A stretch of 64,000 bases of DNA from Methylophilus sp. DW102 (GCF_037076555.1 NZ_AP029023.1:2542001-2606000), one strand, 5' to 3'; shown: positions 1 to 9,136, counted from the first letter of the stretch. Notes: a model not told the origin generated them from the letters alone. Program-made: numbers and translations.

Positions 1-884
1 CAGTACCCTCACTAAACGAGGGGCAGATAGGCAATTTCAAGCTTGCTAAGCCACCACTCTGCGAGCAAACCGCCATAGTGGCCTTCCTCGACCGAGAAAC
101 AGCCAAAATCGACGCATTGATTGCCGAGCAGGAAAAGCTTATCGCCCTGCTGGCCGAAAAACGCCAGGCCACCATCTCCCACGCCGTCACCCGCGGCCTC
201 AACCCCAACGCCCCGATGAAGGATTCCGGCGTGGCTTGGCTGGGTGAGGTGCCAGCACATTGGGAGGTGGTCGGTCTCACAAAATATATAGAGTCAGTAG
301 TAGACTATCGAGGACGAACTCCGACCAAAGTAGATGCAGGCATCTTCCTCGTTACTGCGAAGAACATTCGAGACGGAGCCATCGACTATGAAGCATCTCA
401 AGAATACATCGCGAAAAATGAGTATGAGGATGTGATGCGTAGAGGCCAGCCAGCTCTCGGCGATGTACTGTTCACAACGGAAGCTCCTTTAGGGCAAGTC
501 GCATTAATTGACAGGGAAGACATTGCACTTGCGCAGCGCGTCATTAAATTCCGCGCCAACTCTAAGTATCTGCTAAATCAATATCTAAAATCCTGGATTA
601 TGGGAAGTGCATGTCAATTTAACTTAGAGTTGCTTGCCACTGGTTCAACTGCACTTGGTATAAAAGGAAGCAAGATTGGTCAAGTTCGCATCTGCCTCCC
701 ACCGTTAGAAGAGCAGACTCAGATAGTGTCCTATATCGATTTGGAAGTTTCACGAATTGCTTGCCTAAAAATAGAGGCTGACAAAGCCATCAATCTACTC
801 AAGGAACGCCGCTCCGCCCTGATCACCGCTGCCGTCACTGGCCAGATCGATGTGCGCGGATTGGTTGAATCTCGACCAAATTAA
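1..884 (+). CDS. hsdS: Type I restriction enzyme specificity subunit HsdS (5' end outside window)
   Basis: The specificity subunit recognises the two halves of the target site and holds HsdM and HsdR in the restriction-modification complex. The frame is open to the left edge, so 293 C-terminal residues are visible. They show the end of the first target-recognition domain, the central conserved helix (around FLDRETAKIDALIAEQEKL, bases 84-140), a complete second target-recognition domain (about bases 250-720) and the distal conserved helix ending near KERRSALITAAVTGQIDVRG. The second domain is visibly more AT-rich than the conserved helices on either side, as expected for exchangeable recognition domains. 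hsdM is presumably upstream, outside the window, and hsdR follows after two intervening genes. HsdS identity is clear; the recognised DNA site cannot be read from sequence. Confidence 0.93.
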   Translation, partial: VPSLNEGQIGNFKLAKPPLCEQTAIVAFLDRETAKIDALIAEQEKLIALLAEKRQATISHAVTRGLNPNAPMKDSGVAWLGEVPAHWEVVGLTKYIESVVDYRGRTPTKVDAGIFLVTAKNIRDGAIDYEASQEYIAKNEYEDVMRRGQPALGDVLFTTEAPLGQVALIDREDIALAQRVIKFRANSKYLLNQYLKSWIMGSACQFNLELLATGSTALGIKGSKIGQVRICLPPLEEQTQIVSYIDLEVSRIACLKIEADKAINLLKERRSALITAAVTGQIDVRGLVESRPN

Positions 885-988
885 CCCAGCGGTTATATAC
901 GTTGCCTTTTCGGCAACAACCATTGCCAAACGCGCAACACACAAAACCACGTAGCACCGTAAAGCTTGCCAACCCTCTGTTTATATGC

Positions 989-1018
989 AATATTCGCAAT
1001 TCGCGAATTACGAATATT
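989..1018. promoter_or_regulatory. 30-bp near-perfect palindrome, probable operator of the following regulator gene
   Basis: An 8-base arm (989-996), a 12-base self-complementary core (998-1009) and the matching 8-base arm (1011-1018) form a 30-bp palindrome. Its only imperfection is the pair 997/1010. It ends 7 bases before the ATG at 1026, in a 141-base gap after hsdS. By position and symmetry it is probably a binding site for the winged-helix product of the next gene (autoregulation). In RNA it would also fold next to the start codon, where no good ribosome-binding site is visible. Confidence 0.6.
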
Positions 1019-1025
1019 GGCTTTC

Positions 1026-1568
1026 ATGGAACTCAAACCTCAAGACTTGCTGGTGTTATTGAAAGTGGCGGCAAATCCGTCACAGCCATGGACCTATGCT
1101 GCGCTGGGTGAGGCCCTCTCAATGAGCGCCTCTGAGACGCATGCCAGCGTTAAGCGTGCCGTGGCTGCGGGCCTGGCAGTAGCGCCTGCACGCGGCAAAT
1201 GGTCGCCAGTGCGCGCCAATTTGCTTGAGTTTATCTTACATGGTGTGCGCTATGTGTGGCCTGCCACGCCCGGACCAGTCAAGCGCGGTGTCCTCACTGC
1301 GTTTGGTGCCGAGCCACTGGCGAGCAAACTCTCGGTTACCGCCGGTGAAGCGCCCGTGTGGGCGCACCCAGCAGGCAATGCAAAAGGCCCTACCCTATCG
1401 CCGCTCTACCGCACCGCGCCTCACGCCGCGCTGGCTGATCCGGCGTTGCATCGCCTGCTTGCTTTGCTGGATGCACTACGCACCGGGCGGGCACGCGAAC
1501 GTGCACTGGCCGCCGAGTTAATAGAGGCAGAACTGATGCAGTTGGGCAGCAGCAACGATGTGAGCTAA
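1026..1568 (+). CDS. Predicted winged-helix regulator inside the hsd operon
   Basis: The product has 180 residues. The N-terminal part (residues 1 to about 65) reads as a helix-turn-helix or winged-helix: a helix beginning MELKPQDLLVLLKV, then YAALGEALSMSASETHASVKR as the turn and recognition helices, followed by a short wing. The C-terminal part is rich in Ala, Leu and Pro, with no motif I recognise, and ends in a charged helix. An in-frame GTG/ATG-type extension upstream is possible, but the ATG at 1026 starts the conserved-looking fold and sits just behind the palindrome. The nucleotidyltransferase-like gene starts 15 bases downstream, so the two are probably co-transcribed. A regulator/nucleotidyltransferase pair resembles the AbiEi/AbiEii arrangement. 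That it is an antitoxin or repressor is inference. Confidence 0.7.
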   Translation: MELKPQDLLVLLKVAANPSQPWTYAALGEALSMSASETHASVKRAVAAGLAVAPARGKWSPVRANLLEFILHGVRYVWPATPGPVKRGVLTAFGAEPLASKLSVTAGEAPVWAHPAGNAKGPTLSPLYRTAPHAALADPALHRLLALLDALRTGRARERALAAELIEAELMQLGSSNDVS

Positions 1569-1583
1569 TGATGCGGACTAATA

Positions 1584-2267
1584 ATGCGGACTAGCGACCC
1601 TAACTTGCCTGACTTGCGCCTGATTGCCGCAGCCTTGGGGGATTTGCGCCAAGAGGTGGTGTTTGTGGGTGGCGCAGTCGCTGGCTTGCTAGTGACCGAC
1701 CCGCTCGCTGACAGCGTGCGCGCTACACGAGATGTGGATGCCATCGTCAATGCCAACCGTGCTGCCTTTTACCGTATTGAGCAACAAGTGGCAGCACGTG
1801 GTTTTGTGCGCGACGCCAGTAGCGATGTGATTTGCCGCTGGTTGCACAAGGCGTCCGGCGTTGTGTTTGACCTGATGCCCGTGCAGCCTGAAGTACTGGG
1901 CTTTTCTAACCGCTGGTATGCTTATGCAGTAGAGACGGCTGAGCCGGTTGATTTGGGTGATGGCACCAGCATCCGCCTGGTGAGCGCCACTGCCTTTGTT
2001 GCCACCAAGCTAGAGGCCTTTACCAGCCGAGGCGCTTGGGACTTTATGAGCAGCCACGACCTGGAAGATGTGCTGAATATTGTGGATGGCCGTGAAGAAC
2101 TTGTTGCGGAAATGGCCGCGGCACCTGCTGCGCTAAGAGAGGCAGTAGCAGGGATATTTGCAACGCTTTTAGCAAACGAAAACTTCTTGAACGCTCTGCC
2201 CGGCTTGATTGCCGAGCCTGAGCGCGCTGAAATTGTACTTATGCGCTTGAAGGAATTAAGTGTATGA
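1584..2267 (+). CDS. Nucleotidyltransferase-fold protein, AbiEii/AbiGii-like
   Basis: The product has 227 residues. It shows the minimal nucleotidyltransferase active site: a Gly-Gly pair at residues 29-30 (FVGGAVAGLL), the acidic pair Asp50/Asp52 in RATRDVDAIV, and a candidate third carboxylate Asp96 in VVFDLMP. This arrangement is typical of AbiEii/AbiGii/MenT-like and related stand-alone transferases, which modify RNA or proteins with nucleotides. The start codon at 1584 lies in the second copy of a 10-base direct repeat (1571-1580 and 1584-1593). The first copy opens a dead-end 7-codon frame. The stop overlaps the hsdR start by 4 bases (ATGA), so translation is coupled to restriction-subunit synthesis. 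The active-site call is good. Whether it is a toxin, a modifier of HsdR or something else is unknown. Confidence 0.75.
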   Translation: MRTSDPNLPDLRLIAAALGDLRQEVVFVGGAVAGLLVTDPLADSVRATRDVDAIVNANRAAFYRIEQQVAARGFVRDASSDVICRWLHKASGVVFDLMPVQPEVLGFSNRWYAYAVETAEPVDLGDGTSIRLVSATAFVATKLEAFTSRGAWDFMSSHDLEDVLNIVDGREELVAEMAAAPAALREAVAGIFATLLANENFLNALPGLIAEPERAEIVLMRLKELSV

Positions 2268-5200
2268 ATTTGCATCAGGAACACCACTTTGAGCGCGAAA
2301 TCTGTGCGCATTTAGCTGCAAACGGCTGGCTGTATGCCGAAGGCGATGCCGCGCAGTTTGACCAAACCAATGGCTTGTTTTTGCCCGATTTGTTAGCCTG
2401 GGTGGAGAGTACACAGCCTGAAAGCTGGCAGCGCCTGAGCAAAACCCATGGTGCCGCGTTACCGCAAGTGCTTGCCGAGCGCATCCGCAAAAACCTGAAT
2501 GAGCGCGGCACGCTGGATGTGTTGCGCCGAGGAGTGGAAATGCTGGGTTTGCGTGAGCCGCTGGCGCTGGCCCAGTTTAAACCTGCATTAGCCATTAACC
2601 CGGCGATTCAAGCGAAGTATGCGGCCAACCGCTTACGCATCGTGCGACAGGTAAAGCACTCACCCAATCACCCGCATGACGCACTCGATTTGGTGTTATT
2701 TCTCAACGGTATTGCCGTGGCCACGGCGGAGTTAAAAAGCAACTTCACCCAAAGTGTGCAGGATGCGGTTGACCAATACCGCTATGACCGCCACCCGCAG
2801 CCAAAAGGCGGTGTGCCAGAACCTATATTGGGCTTTCCTGGTGGGGCACTGGTACATTTTGCCGTGAGCCAGAGCGAGGTGATGATGACCACGCGGCTGG
2901 CTGGCCCGAGCACTTTCTTTTTGCCGTTTAACCGTGGCAACAACGGTGCGGCTGGCAATGTGCCGAATCCTGAAGGTTTTGCGACGGCATATTTGTGGGA
3001 AGAAGTATGGGCACGCGAAAGCTGGCTGGATATTTTGCATCGTTACCTAATCGGCAAGCGCGATGATAAAAAGCAATTGCAAAGTGTGATTTTTCCGCGC
3101 TATCACCAGCTGGACGCCACACGCAAACTGGTGGCCGATGTGCTGGAGAACGGTGCCGGTGAGCGATATTTAATCCAGCATTCTGCAGGCTCTGGTAAAA
3201 CCAACTCCATTGCTTGGACAGCGCATTTTCTGGCGGACTTGCACGATGCGCAGCACAACAAGTTATTCGATAGCGTGCTGGTGGTAAGTGACCGCACGGT
3301 GTTGGATGCTCAGTTGCAAGAGGCGATTTTTGACTTTGAACGCACGACCGGCGTGGTGGCGAGCATTAACAATGAGCATGGCAGTAAGAGTTCGGCGTTA
3401 AGAGAAGCACTGAATGCTGGCAAGAAAATTATCGTCTGCACGATTCAAACTTTTCCGGCTGCCATGGCTGCTGCCCAAGAGTTGGCTGCCACGGATGGCA
3501 AACGTTTTGCTGTGATTGCAGATGAGGCACATAGCTCGCAAACGGGCGAAGCGGCGGCCAAGCTCAAGCAATTATTATCGGCAGAAGAATGGGCAGAGCT
3601 GCAGGATGGCGGCGAAGTGGATACCGAGGCACTGCTCACTGCGCAAATGGAAGCCCGCGCGGGCGTCAAAGGATTGACCTATATCGCTTTTACCGCGACG
3701 CCCAAAGCGAAAACGCTGGAGTTATTTGGCCGCAAAGGCGAGGATGGTTTACCGCAGCCGTTTCATGTCTACTCTATGCGTCAGGCCATTGAGGAGGGGT
3801 TTATCCTGGATGTACTGAAAAATTACACCAGCTATAAACTAGCGTTCAAACTGGCTCATGATGGTCAGGAGTGGGATGACAAACAGGTCGAACGCAGCAC
3901 AGCCATGAAGGGCCTGATGCAATGGGTGAGGCTACATCCTTATAATATCACCAGCAAGGTGCAGATTGTGGTTGAGCACTTTCGCGAGAACGTACAGCCG
4001 CTATTGGCAGGCAAGGCCAAAGCCATGATCGTGGTGGGCTCACGCCGTGAAGCGGTACGCTGGCAGAAAACCATCCGCGCTTACATTGCCAAACAGAATT
4101 ACCCGCTGGGCGTACTAGTTGCTTTTTCAGGCGAAGTGAATGACCCAGAAAGCTTCCCCGAGGCAGTCACCGAGACTAGCCAACAGCTCAATCCAGGCTT
4201 GCGTGGCCGCGATATCCGCGAAGTGTTCAAAGAACCGAGTTATCACCTTTTACTGGTCGCAAACAAGTTCCAGACCGGTTTTGACCAACCGCTACTATGC
4301 GGCATGTATGTAGACAAAATGCTGGGCGGGATTCAGGCAGTACAAACCTTATCGCGTTTGAACCGCGCACATCCAGGTAAGGACACGACTTACATCCTGG
4401 ATTTCGTGAATGAACCGGCAGAAATCCTCAAAGCGTTTAAAACCTACTTTGATACGGCAGAACTTGAAGCAGTCACTGATCCGCATCAAGTCTATGACCT
4501 GCGTGCCAAACTTGATGCCACCGGCTATTACGATGAGTTTGAAGTGGAGCGGGTTGCCAAAGTCGACCTGGACCCCGGCGGCACTCAAAAGCAGTTGGAT
4601 GCTGCGATTGCACCCGTGGCTGAGCGCCTGTTGAAACGTTACAAGGCTGCACAGCAGGACAAAGCTGCCGCGGAGGAACAACAAAACGATAAGGCAGCCC
4701 AAACGGCTAAAGAGCAACTGGATGCCCTGTTGTTATTTAAGAACGATATGGGTGCTTATATCCGCCTGTATGCTTTTTTAAGTCAGATTTTTGATTACGG
4801 CAACACAGCGATTGAAAAGCGGTTTTTATTTTATAAACGTCTAATGCCATTGCTTGAGTTTGGCCGTGAGCGAGACACAGTGGACTTATCCAAAGTAGTG
4901 CTGACCCACCACACCTTAAAAAACCGTGGCAAACAGCCGATGAGCCTGCATACCGACGGCAGCTATAAATTGGCACCCATAGATGCTGTGGGCAGTGGGA
5001 GTGTGCAGCAAAAACAACAGGCCTATCTTGCTGAAATTATTGATAAGGTGAATGGTTTGTTTGTGGGTGAACTCACCGATGACGACCAGCTCGTTTACGT
5101 GAATGGCGTGCTTAAAGGAAAGTTGCTGGAAAATGACACGCTGGTTAAGCAAGCAGCCAGCAACAGTAAATCACAGTTTGACAGCTCGCCAGACCTGAAA

Positions 5201-5380
5201 GAAGCATTGATGCATGCCATCATGGACACGCACGAGGCGCATCAACTGATGAGCACACAGGCACTTAACTCCACCCGTGTGAGGGAAGCGTTACTTGATA
5301 TATTGCTTGGGCCGGGGCAGCTATATCAAGCGCTCAGGGCAAAATCTGACCGCGGGATTTCAGATGGATCGCGTGTTTAA
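2264..5380 (+). CDS. hsdR: Type I restriction endonuclease subunit HsdR
   Basis: This is the motor and nuclease subunit of a type I restriction system; it translocates DNA using ATP and cuts at a distance from the HsdS site. It has 1038 residues, a usual length. The N-terminal nuclease core has Asp142 and the Glu156-X-Lys158 pair (VATAELK). The helicase part has a Walker A at about residues 307-313 (SAGSGKT), a DEAH box at 420-423, FTATP (motif III) and the TGFDQP...QTLSRLNR motifs V/VI. The C-terminal third is an alpha-helical, Lys/Gln-rich region that would bind the methylase core. All key residues appear intact, so the enzyme should be active. The ATGA overlap couples it to the upstream nucleotidyltransferase-like gene. 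It converges on lgt, 24 bases away. Confidence 0.95.
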   Translation: MNLHQEHHFEREICAHLAANGWLYAEGDAAQFDQTNGLFLPDLLAWVESTQPESWQRLSKTHGAALPQVLAERIRKNLNERGTLDVLRRGVEMLGLREPLALAQFKPALAINPAIQAKYAANRLRIVRQVKHSPNHPHDALDLVLFLNGIAVATAELKSNFTQSVQDAVDQYRYDRHPQPKGGVPEPILGFPGGALVHFAVSQSEVMMTTRLAGPSTFFLPFNRGNNGAAGNVPNPEGFATAYLWEEVWARESWLDILHRYLIGKRDDKKQLQSVIFPRYHQLDATRKLVADVLENGAGERYLIQHSAGSGKTNSIAWTAHFLADLHDAQHNKLFDSVLVVSDRTVLDAQLQEAIFDFERTTGVVASINNEHGSKSSALREALNAGKKIIVCTIQTFPAAMAAAQELAATDGKRFAVIADEAHSSQTGEAAAKLKQLLSAEEWAELQDGGEVDTEALLTAQMEARAGVKGLTYIAFTATPKAKTLELFGRKGEDGLPQPFHVYSMRQAIEEGFILDVLKNYTSYKLAFKLAHDGQEWDDKQVERSTAMKGLMQWVRLHPYNITSKVQIVVEHFRENVQPLLAGKAKAMIVVGSRREAVRWQKTIRAYIAKQNYPLGVLVAFSGEVNDPESFPEAVTETSQQLNPGLRGRDIREVFKEPSYHLLLVANKFQTGFDQPLLCGMYVDKMLGGIQAVQTLSRLNRAHPGKDTTYILDFVNEPAEILKAFKTYFDTAELEAVTDPHQVYDLRAKLDATGYYDEFEVERVAKVDLDPGGTQKQLDAAIAPVAERLLKRYKAAQQDKAAAEEQQNDKAAQTAKEQLDALLLFKNDMGAYIRLYAFLSQIFDYGNTAIEKRFLFYKRLMPLLEFGRERDTVDLSKVVLTHHTLKNRGKQPMSLHTDGSYKLAPIDAVGSGSVQQKQQAYLAEIIDKVNGLFVGELTDDDQLVYVNGVLKGKLLENDTLVKQAASNSKSQFDSSPDLKEALMHAIMDTHEAHQLMSTQALNSTRVREALLDILLGPGQLYQALRAKSDRGISDGSRV

Positions 5381-5404
5381 AGCCTGCTGATCCAGCTTGC
5401 TGAA

Positions 5405-6199
5405 TTAAACCTGCTTGCGATAAGCCCTGCGCATGAGCCAGAGCCCTGCCAGAATCATAGGCACGCAGAGCCATTGCCCCATGCTGAGCCCCAGCGATAG
5501 CAGGCCCAAGAAGCTATCTGGCTCGCGCGTAAACTCAACCAGAAAACGGAAGCTGCCGTAACAGAGCAAGAACATGGCGGACACTGCACCGATGGGTCGT
5601 TTTTTGCCCGCAAAACACCAGAGAATCACAAACAGCGCGACCCCCTCTAGTGCAAACTCGTAGAGCTGCGAAGGATGCCTTGCCAACTGATCGACGGCTG
5701 GGAACACCATGCCCCAATCCGCATGGGTAGGCCGCCCCCATAACTCGCCATTGATAAAATTACCCAGTCTGCCTGCCCCCAGGCCAATCGGCACGAGCGG
5801 CGCCACAAAGTCCATCAATTGCAACCAAATCACGCCGCGCTTGCGGGCAAACAAGGCCATGGCCACCATGACGCCAATAAAGCCACCATGAAATGACATG
5901 CCCCCTTGCCACAGGGCAAAGATTTCCAGCGGATGTTGCAGGAAATAACTGGGCTGGTAAAACAGCACATAGCCCAACCGGCCACCCAGCACGACACCGA
6001 GCGCGATGTAAAACAGCATGTCGTCCGGGTCACGCGCCTGCCAGGGCGAGTTGGGGTCCAGTTTACGCAACCGGTTGACCTGGTACTGCCCCAACCACAG
6101 GCCACCAAAAAAACCGATCAGGTACATCAAACCGTACCAGTGGATACCGAAACTGCCGATTTGTAATGCGATGGGGTTAAAGCCCGGATGGGTAAACAT
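5405..6199 (-). CDS. lgt: Prolipoprotein diacylglyceryl transferase
   Basis: This inner-membrane enzyme transfers diacylglyceryl from phosphatidylglycerol to the lipobox cysteine of prolipoproteins. The product has 264 residues with several hydrophobic membrane segments. It contains the FHGG motif ([10 protein letters not shown]) and the Lgt signature around [16 protein letters not shown], including the conserved Arg and Asn. A TATAAT-like -10 (reverse strand, 6225-6230) lies about 25 bases upstream of the ATG, without a clear -35. The gene converges with hsdR. In this window its likely clients include the two lipoproteins of the RND operon. Confidence 0.95.
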   Translation of the reverse strand: MFTHPGFNPIALQIGSFGIHWYGLMYLIGFFGGLWLGQYQVNRLRKLDPNSPWQARDPDDMLFYIALGVVLGGRLGYVLFYQPSYFLQHPLEIFALWQGGMSFHGGFIGVMVAMALFARKRGVIWLQLMDFVAPLVPIGLGAGRLGNFINGELWGRPTHADWGMVFPAVDQLARHPSQLYEFALEGVALFVILWCFAGKKRPIGAVSAMFLLCYGSFRFLVEFTREPDSFLGLLSLGLSMGQWLCVPMILAGLWLMRRAYRKQV

Positions 6200-6298
6200 G
6201 CCGTATCACCGTGAAAAAAACTGCATTATAACTGCTGACCCGACCAGCGCAGGCAAACAGAGACTAAAACCCACTCAATCACTGAATGCACCCACCAT

Positions 6299-7564
6299 TC
6301 AATCCGGATTGGAGGTGCTTGGCGACATGCGCCAGACGGCCAGCAAACTGATCAAGGCCATGCTGGAAAGATAGGCCCCTACCCAGGTCAAGCCGCCCTG
6401 ATTGACCAGAGATTGAGCAATGGCCGGTGCGAAGGAGGCACCCAGAATACCACCCAGCTGATAGCTGAGCCCTGCCCCACTGTAACGCACAGCAACCGGG
6501 AACTGCTGTGGCAGAAAAGCGCCCATGGGGGCAAAGGTGATGCCCATTAAAAACAGCGCGGCAAACAGAAAAACCAGGATCAGCCCGCTATCCGCACTGC
6601 CTAGTAACGGCGCCAGGGCAAATCCCAGCAATACGGCCAGACCTTGCCCGAGCATCAGCACGGGTCGCTGGCCAACCTTGTCTGACCACCAGGCAGCCAG
6701 TGGCGTCGCGGTGGCCATGCCTAGCACAGCGATGCACAGCATCCCCAGAAAAACCGGGCGAGCAATGTGCAAGGTTTGCGTGCCATAACTCAGGCAAAAC
6801 ACCGTCGCCGTATAAAACAGGTGATAACACACCCCCATGGCCAGCGCACCGAGCACAATGGCACGTCCATGCCTGACCAACAATGCCTTAAGCGGCCAGC
6901 GATGCAACTCTTTTGAAGACTGTGCCTGCGCAAATGCGGGCGTTTCAGCCAGCTTGAAGCGGACATACAGCCCGACCATGACCAGCGCCGCACTGACGAT
7001 AAACGGCACGCGCCAGCCCCACTGCTCAAATTGTGTCTCCGTTAGCCCCAGAGTTAAGGCCAAAAAGGTCAAGGTTGCGAGTAAAAAGCCGATCGAAGGC
7101 CCCAGTTGCGGAAACATGCCAAACCAGCTGCGACGATGTACGGGCGCATATTCGGTTGCCAGCAAGGCAGCCCCTGCCCACTCGCCGCCCAAGCCTATGC
7201 CTTGACCAAACCGTAACAGACAAAGCAGCGCCGGCGCCCACAGCCCCCATTGATCGTAGCCTGGCAAGACGCCAATCAGAAACGTCGAGCAGCCCATGAC
7301 CAGCAATGACGCGGCCAGGGTGGATTTGCGTCCGATACGGTCACCAAAATGACCAAACAGCAAAGCGCCCAGTGGCCGTGCAATAAACGCCAGACCAAAG
7401 GTGAGCAAGGCATTTAACGATTGCACCGCTGGCGCGCTGGCGGGGAAAAAGACCTTACCAATGACCAGCGCTGCCGCCATGGCATAAATATAAAAATCGT
7501 AAAATTCGATGGCTGTACCAATAAAACTGGCAAAGGCAATGTGCTTGAGTGAGGGGCTAGACAT
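6299..7564 (-). CDS. MFS transporter, metabolite:H+ symporter family
   Basis: The product has 421 residues with about 12 hydrophobic segments and the MFS loop 2-3 signature GHFGDRIGRK. The N-terminal FIGTAIEFYDFYIYAMAAA and the EYAPVHRR segment are typical of the MHS subfamily (ProP, KgtP and ShiA-like), which imports organic acids, betaines or related solutes with protons. The substrate cannot be assigned from sequence. It lies between the terminator of the RND operon and lgt, about 100 bases from lgt, and may form a short unit with it. Confidence 0.85.
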   Translation of the reverse strand: MSSPSLKHIAFASFIGTAIEFYDFYIYAMAAALVIGKVFFPASAPAVQSLNALLTFGLAFIARPLGALLFGHFGDRIGRKSTLAASLLVMGCSTFLIGVLPGYDQWGLWAPALLCLLRFGQGIGLGGEWAGAALLATEYAPVHRRSWFGMFPQLGPSIGFLLATLTFLALTLGLTETQFEQWGWRVPFIVSAALVMVGLYVRFKLAETPAFAQAQSSKELHRWPLKALLVRHGRAIVLGALAMGVCYHLFYTATVFCLSYGTQTLHIARPVFLGMLCIAVLGMATATPLAAWWSDKVGQRPVLMLGQGLAVLLGFALAPLLGSADSGLILVFLFAALFLMGITFAPMGAFLPQQFPVAVRYSGAGLSYQLGGILGASFAPAIAQSLVNQGGLTWVGAYLSSMALISLLAVWRMSPSTSNPD

Positions 7565-7625
7565 CGCAGCATCTTAGCTGGCAGACCGTAAATCTCCAAG
7601 CCTCGCCAGCATGCGGCCGGCCAAA

Positions 7626-7656
7626 TAAAAACGCCGGGAGATAATTACTCCCGGCG
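7626..7656 (-). terminator. Intrinsic terminator of the RND efflux operon
   Basis: Nine-base GC-rich arms (7632-7640 and 7648-7656) with a 7-base loop are followed on the reverse strand by a run of T. The hairpin lies 20 bases after the stop of the outer-membrane channel gene. Confidence 0.85.
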
Positions 7657-7675
7657 CGCTGAATAAAGCCATGAC

Positions 7676-9136
7676 TTACTTGGAAGCCTCGGCTTTTTTC
7701 TTTAGTGGCTCTGGATCCCAACCCGCGCCCAGGGCTTTAAACAGTGACACGGTGGCTGTCAGCGTGTTTTGTCGGCTCTGAACCAAGGCTTGTGTCGCCT
7801 CATTATGGTTACGTTGCGCATCCAGCACTTCAAGATAGCTGGAGTAACCCGCCTGATACCGATTTTGCGAAATACGCAAAATGTTGGCAGTGGTTTTTTG
7901 CTTGGACTCTGCAACCGCTTCTTGTTCACGGTATTGGCGCGCATTCACCAGCGCATCATTCACTTCGCTAAACGCAGTCCGCAAGGCAGCCTGGTAGTTA
8001 ATCACGGCCTGCTTCTGCAAGGCAGAGGCCTGATCGACCCTGGCGTTCAAGCGTCCACCATTGAATATTGGCAAGCTTGCTGCAAAGCCCAGTGTCCAGA
8101 TTTTGGCTGGCGCCGTAAACAGGTCACTCAGGATTTTACTCTCGCCACCATAAGCCCCGGTCAGTGACAAGGTCGGATACAGGGCTGCTTTTGCCAATTT
8201 CACATTCGCATGTGCAGCGATCAAATCCTGCTCAGTCTGGCGGATATCCGGACGTGATTCCAGCAAGGTGGATGGCAAGCCTGCGGGAGGCATCGGCGGT
8301 ATCGGCATGGACATTAAACCGCCGACCGGGATTTTGACGCTTAAGTCTGCAGTCAACACTCCGAGCTGATGCTCGCTGATTGAACGTTGGCGCTGCAACT
8401 CCAGCGATTGCGCGCGTAAATTGGTCACCACCAGCTCAGCCTGATTAACATCCAGCGCGGTATTGACGCCTGCATCCAGCTGCCGCTGTGTCATGGCCAG
8501 GCTTTCTTGCGCCGTTTTGATGTTTTCGGCGTTGACGGCCAGCTGTCCATCCAGACTACGGATTATCAGGTATTGATTGGTCACGAGCCCTACCAATGAC
8601 CAGCGTACTGCCTCACGGGCATACTCGGTCGACAGCAGATTGGCCCGTGCCGCGACATTGGCCGTTCTCAACTTGCCCCACACATCCAGCTCAATACTGC
8701 CGTTTAACGCCAGTTTATTGTCATTACGCGGGTTGACCCCGAAAACCGGGTTAGGCCCTGCCCCGGTAATTCTGGTACGGGTATTGTTGTTGTCCAGCGT
8801 GATGGTCGGCAGCACATTGCCAGAGGTTTCACGCGCCACGGCATCGTATTGTTCAATGCGTGCCACGGCGAGCTGCACATCACTGTTGTTGACCAGCGCA
8901 GTATCAATCAGCCTGGTTAACACTGGATCATTAAACAAGGACCACCATTGCTGCATTTGTGCCGCAGGCACCGCCGTCGACGTCGCCGCTTGGGGCTCGA
9001 CATACCCCTGTGGCAGCGGACTGTCAGGGCGGCTGTATAGCGGGCCCAGTAACTGGCAACCTGCCAACGACAAGGCTGCCAGCGCGATGATGAGCGGGCG
9101 TTGTGCCCACACCAGTTGTTTTACTGTCGGTTTCAT
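7676..9136 (-). CDS. RND efflux outer-membrane channel lipoprotein (OprM/NodT family)
   Basis: This is the trimeric outer-membrane exit duct of a tripartite efflux pump. It has 486 residues, a usual length. The signal peptide ends in a lipobox (LSLAGC, Cys27), so the mature protein is lipid-anchored. Two outer-membrane efflux repeats follow, the first around residues 60-260 and the second around 280-470, with the characteristic SRPDIRQTEQDL and long helices. The start overlaps the pump stop by 4 bases (ATGA), giving translational coupling. It is the last gene of the adaptor-pump-channel operon and is followed by a strong terminator. Confidence 0.93.
   Translation of the reverse strand: MKPTVKQLVWAQRPLIIALAALSLAGCQLLGPLYSRPDSPLPQGYVEPQAATSTAVPAAQMQQWWSLFNDPVLTRLIDTALVNNSDVQLAVARIEQYDAVARETSGNVLPTITLDNNNTRTRITGAGPNPVFGVNPRNDNKLALNGSIELDVWGKLRTANVAARANLLSTEYAREAVRWSLVGLVTNQYLIIRSLDGQLAVNAENIKTAQESLAMTQRQLDAGVNTALDVNQAELVVTNLRAQSLELQRQRSISEHQLGVLTADLSVKIPVGGLMSMPIPPMPPAGLPSTLLESRPDIRQTEQDLIAAHANVKLAKAALYPTLSLTGAYGGESKILSDLFTAPAKIWTLGFAASLPIFNGGRLNARVDQASALQKQAVINYQAALRTAFSEVNDALVNARQYREQEAVAESKQKTTANILRISQNRYQAGYSSYLEVLDAQRNHNEATQALVQSRQNTLTATVSLFKALGAGWDPEPLKKKAEASK

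Noticed and set aside
901..917. Small hairpin (6-base arms) after hsdS as a possible terminator
   Set aside because: The stem is short and not followed by a T run on either strand, so termination is not supported.
1..5380. Restriction-modification region as a mobile genomic island
   Set aside because: No integrase, transposase, tRNA junction or flanking repeats are visible. Only recognition-domain exchange in hsdS is supported, and the left boundary is outside the window.
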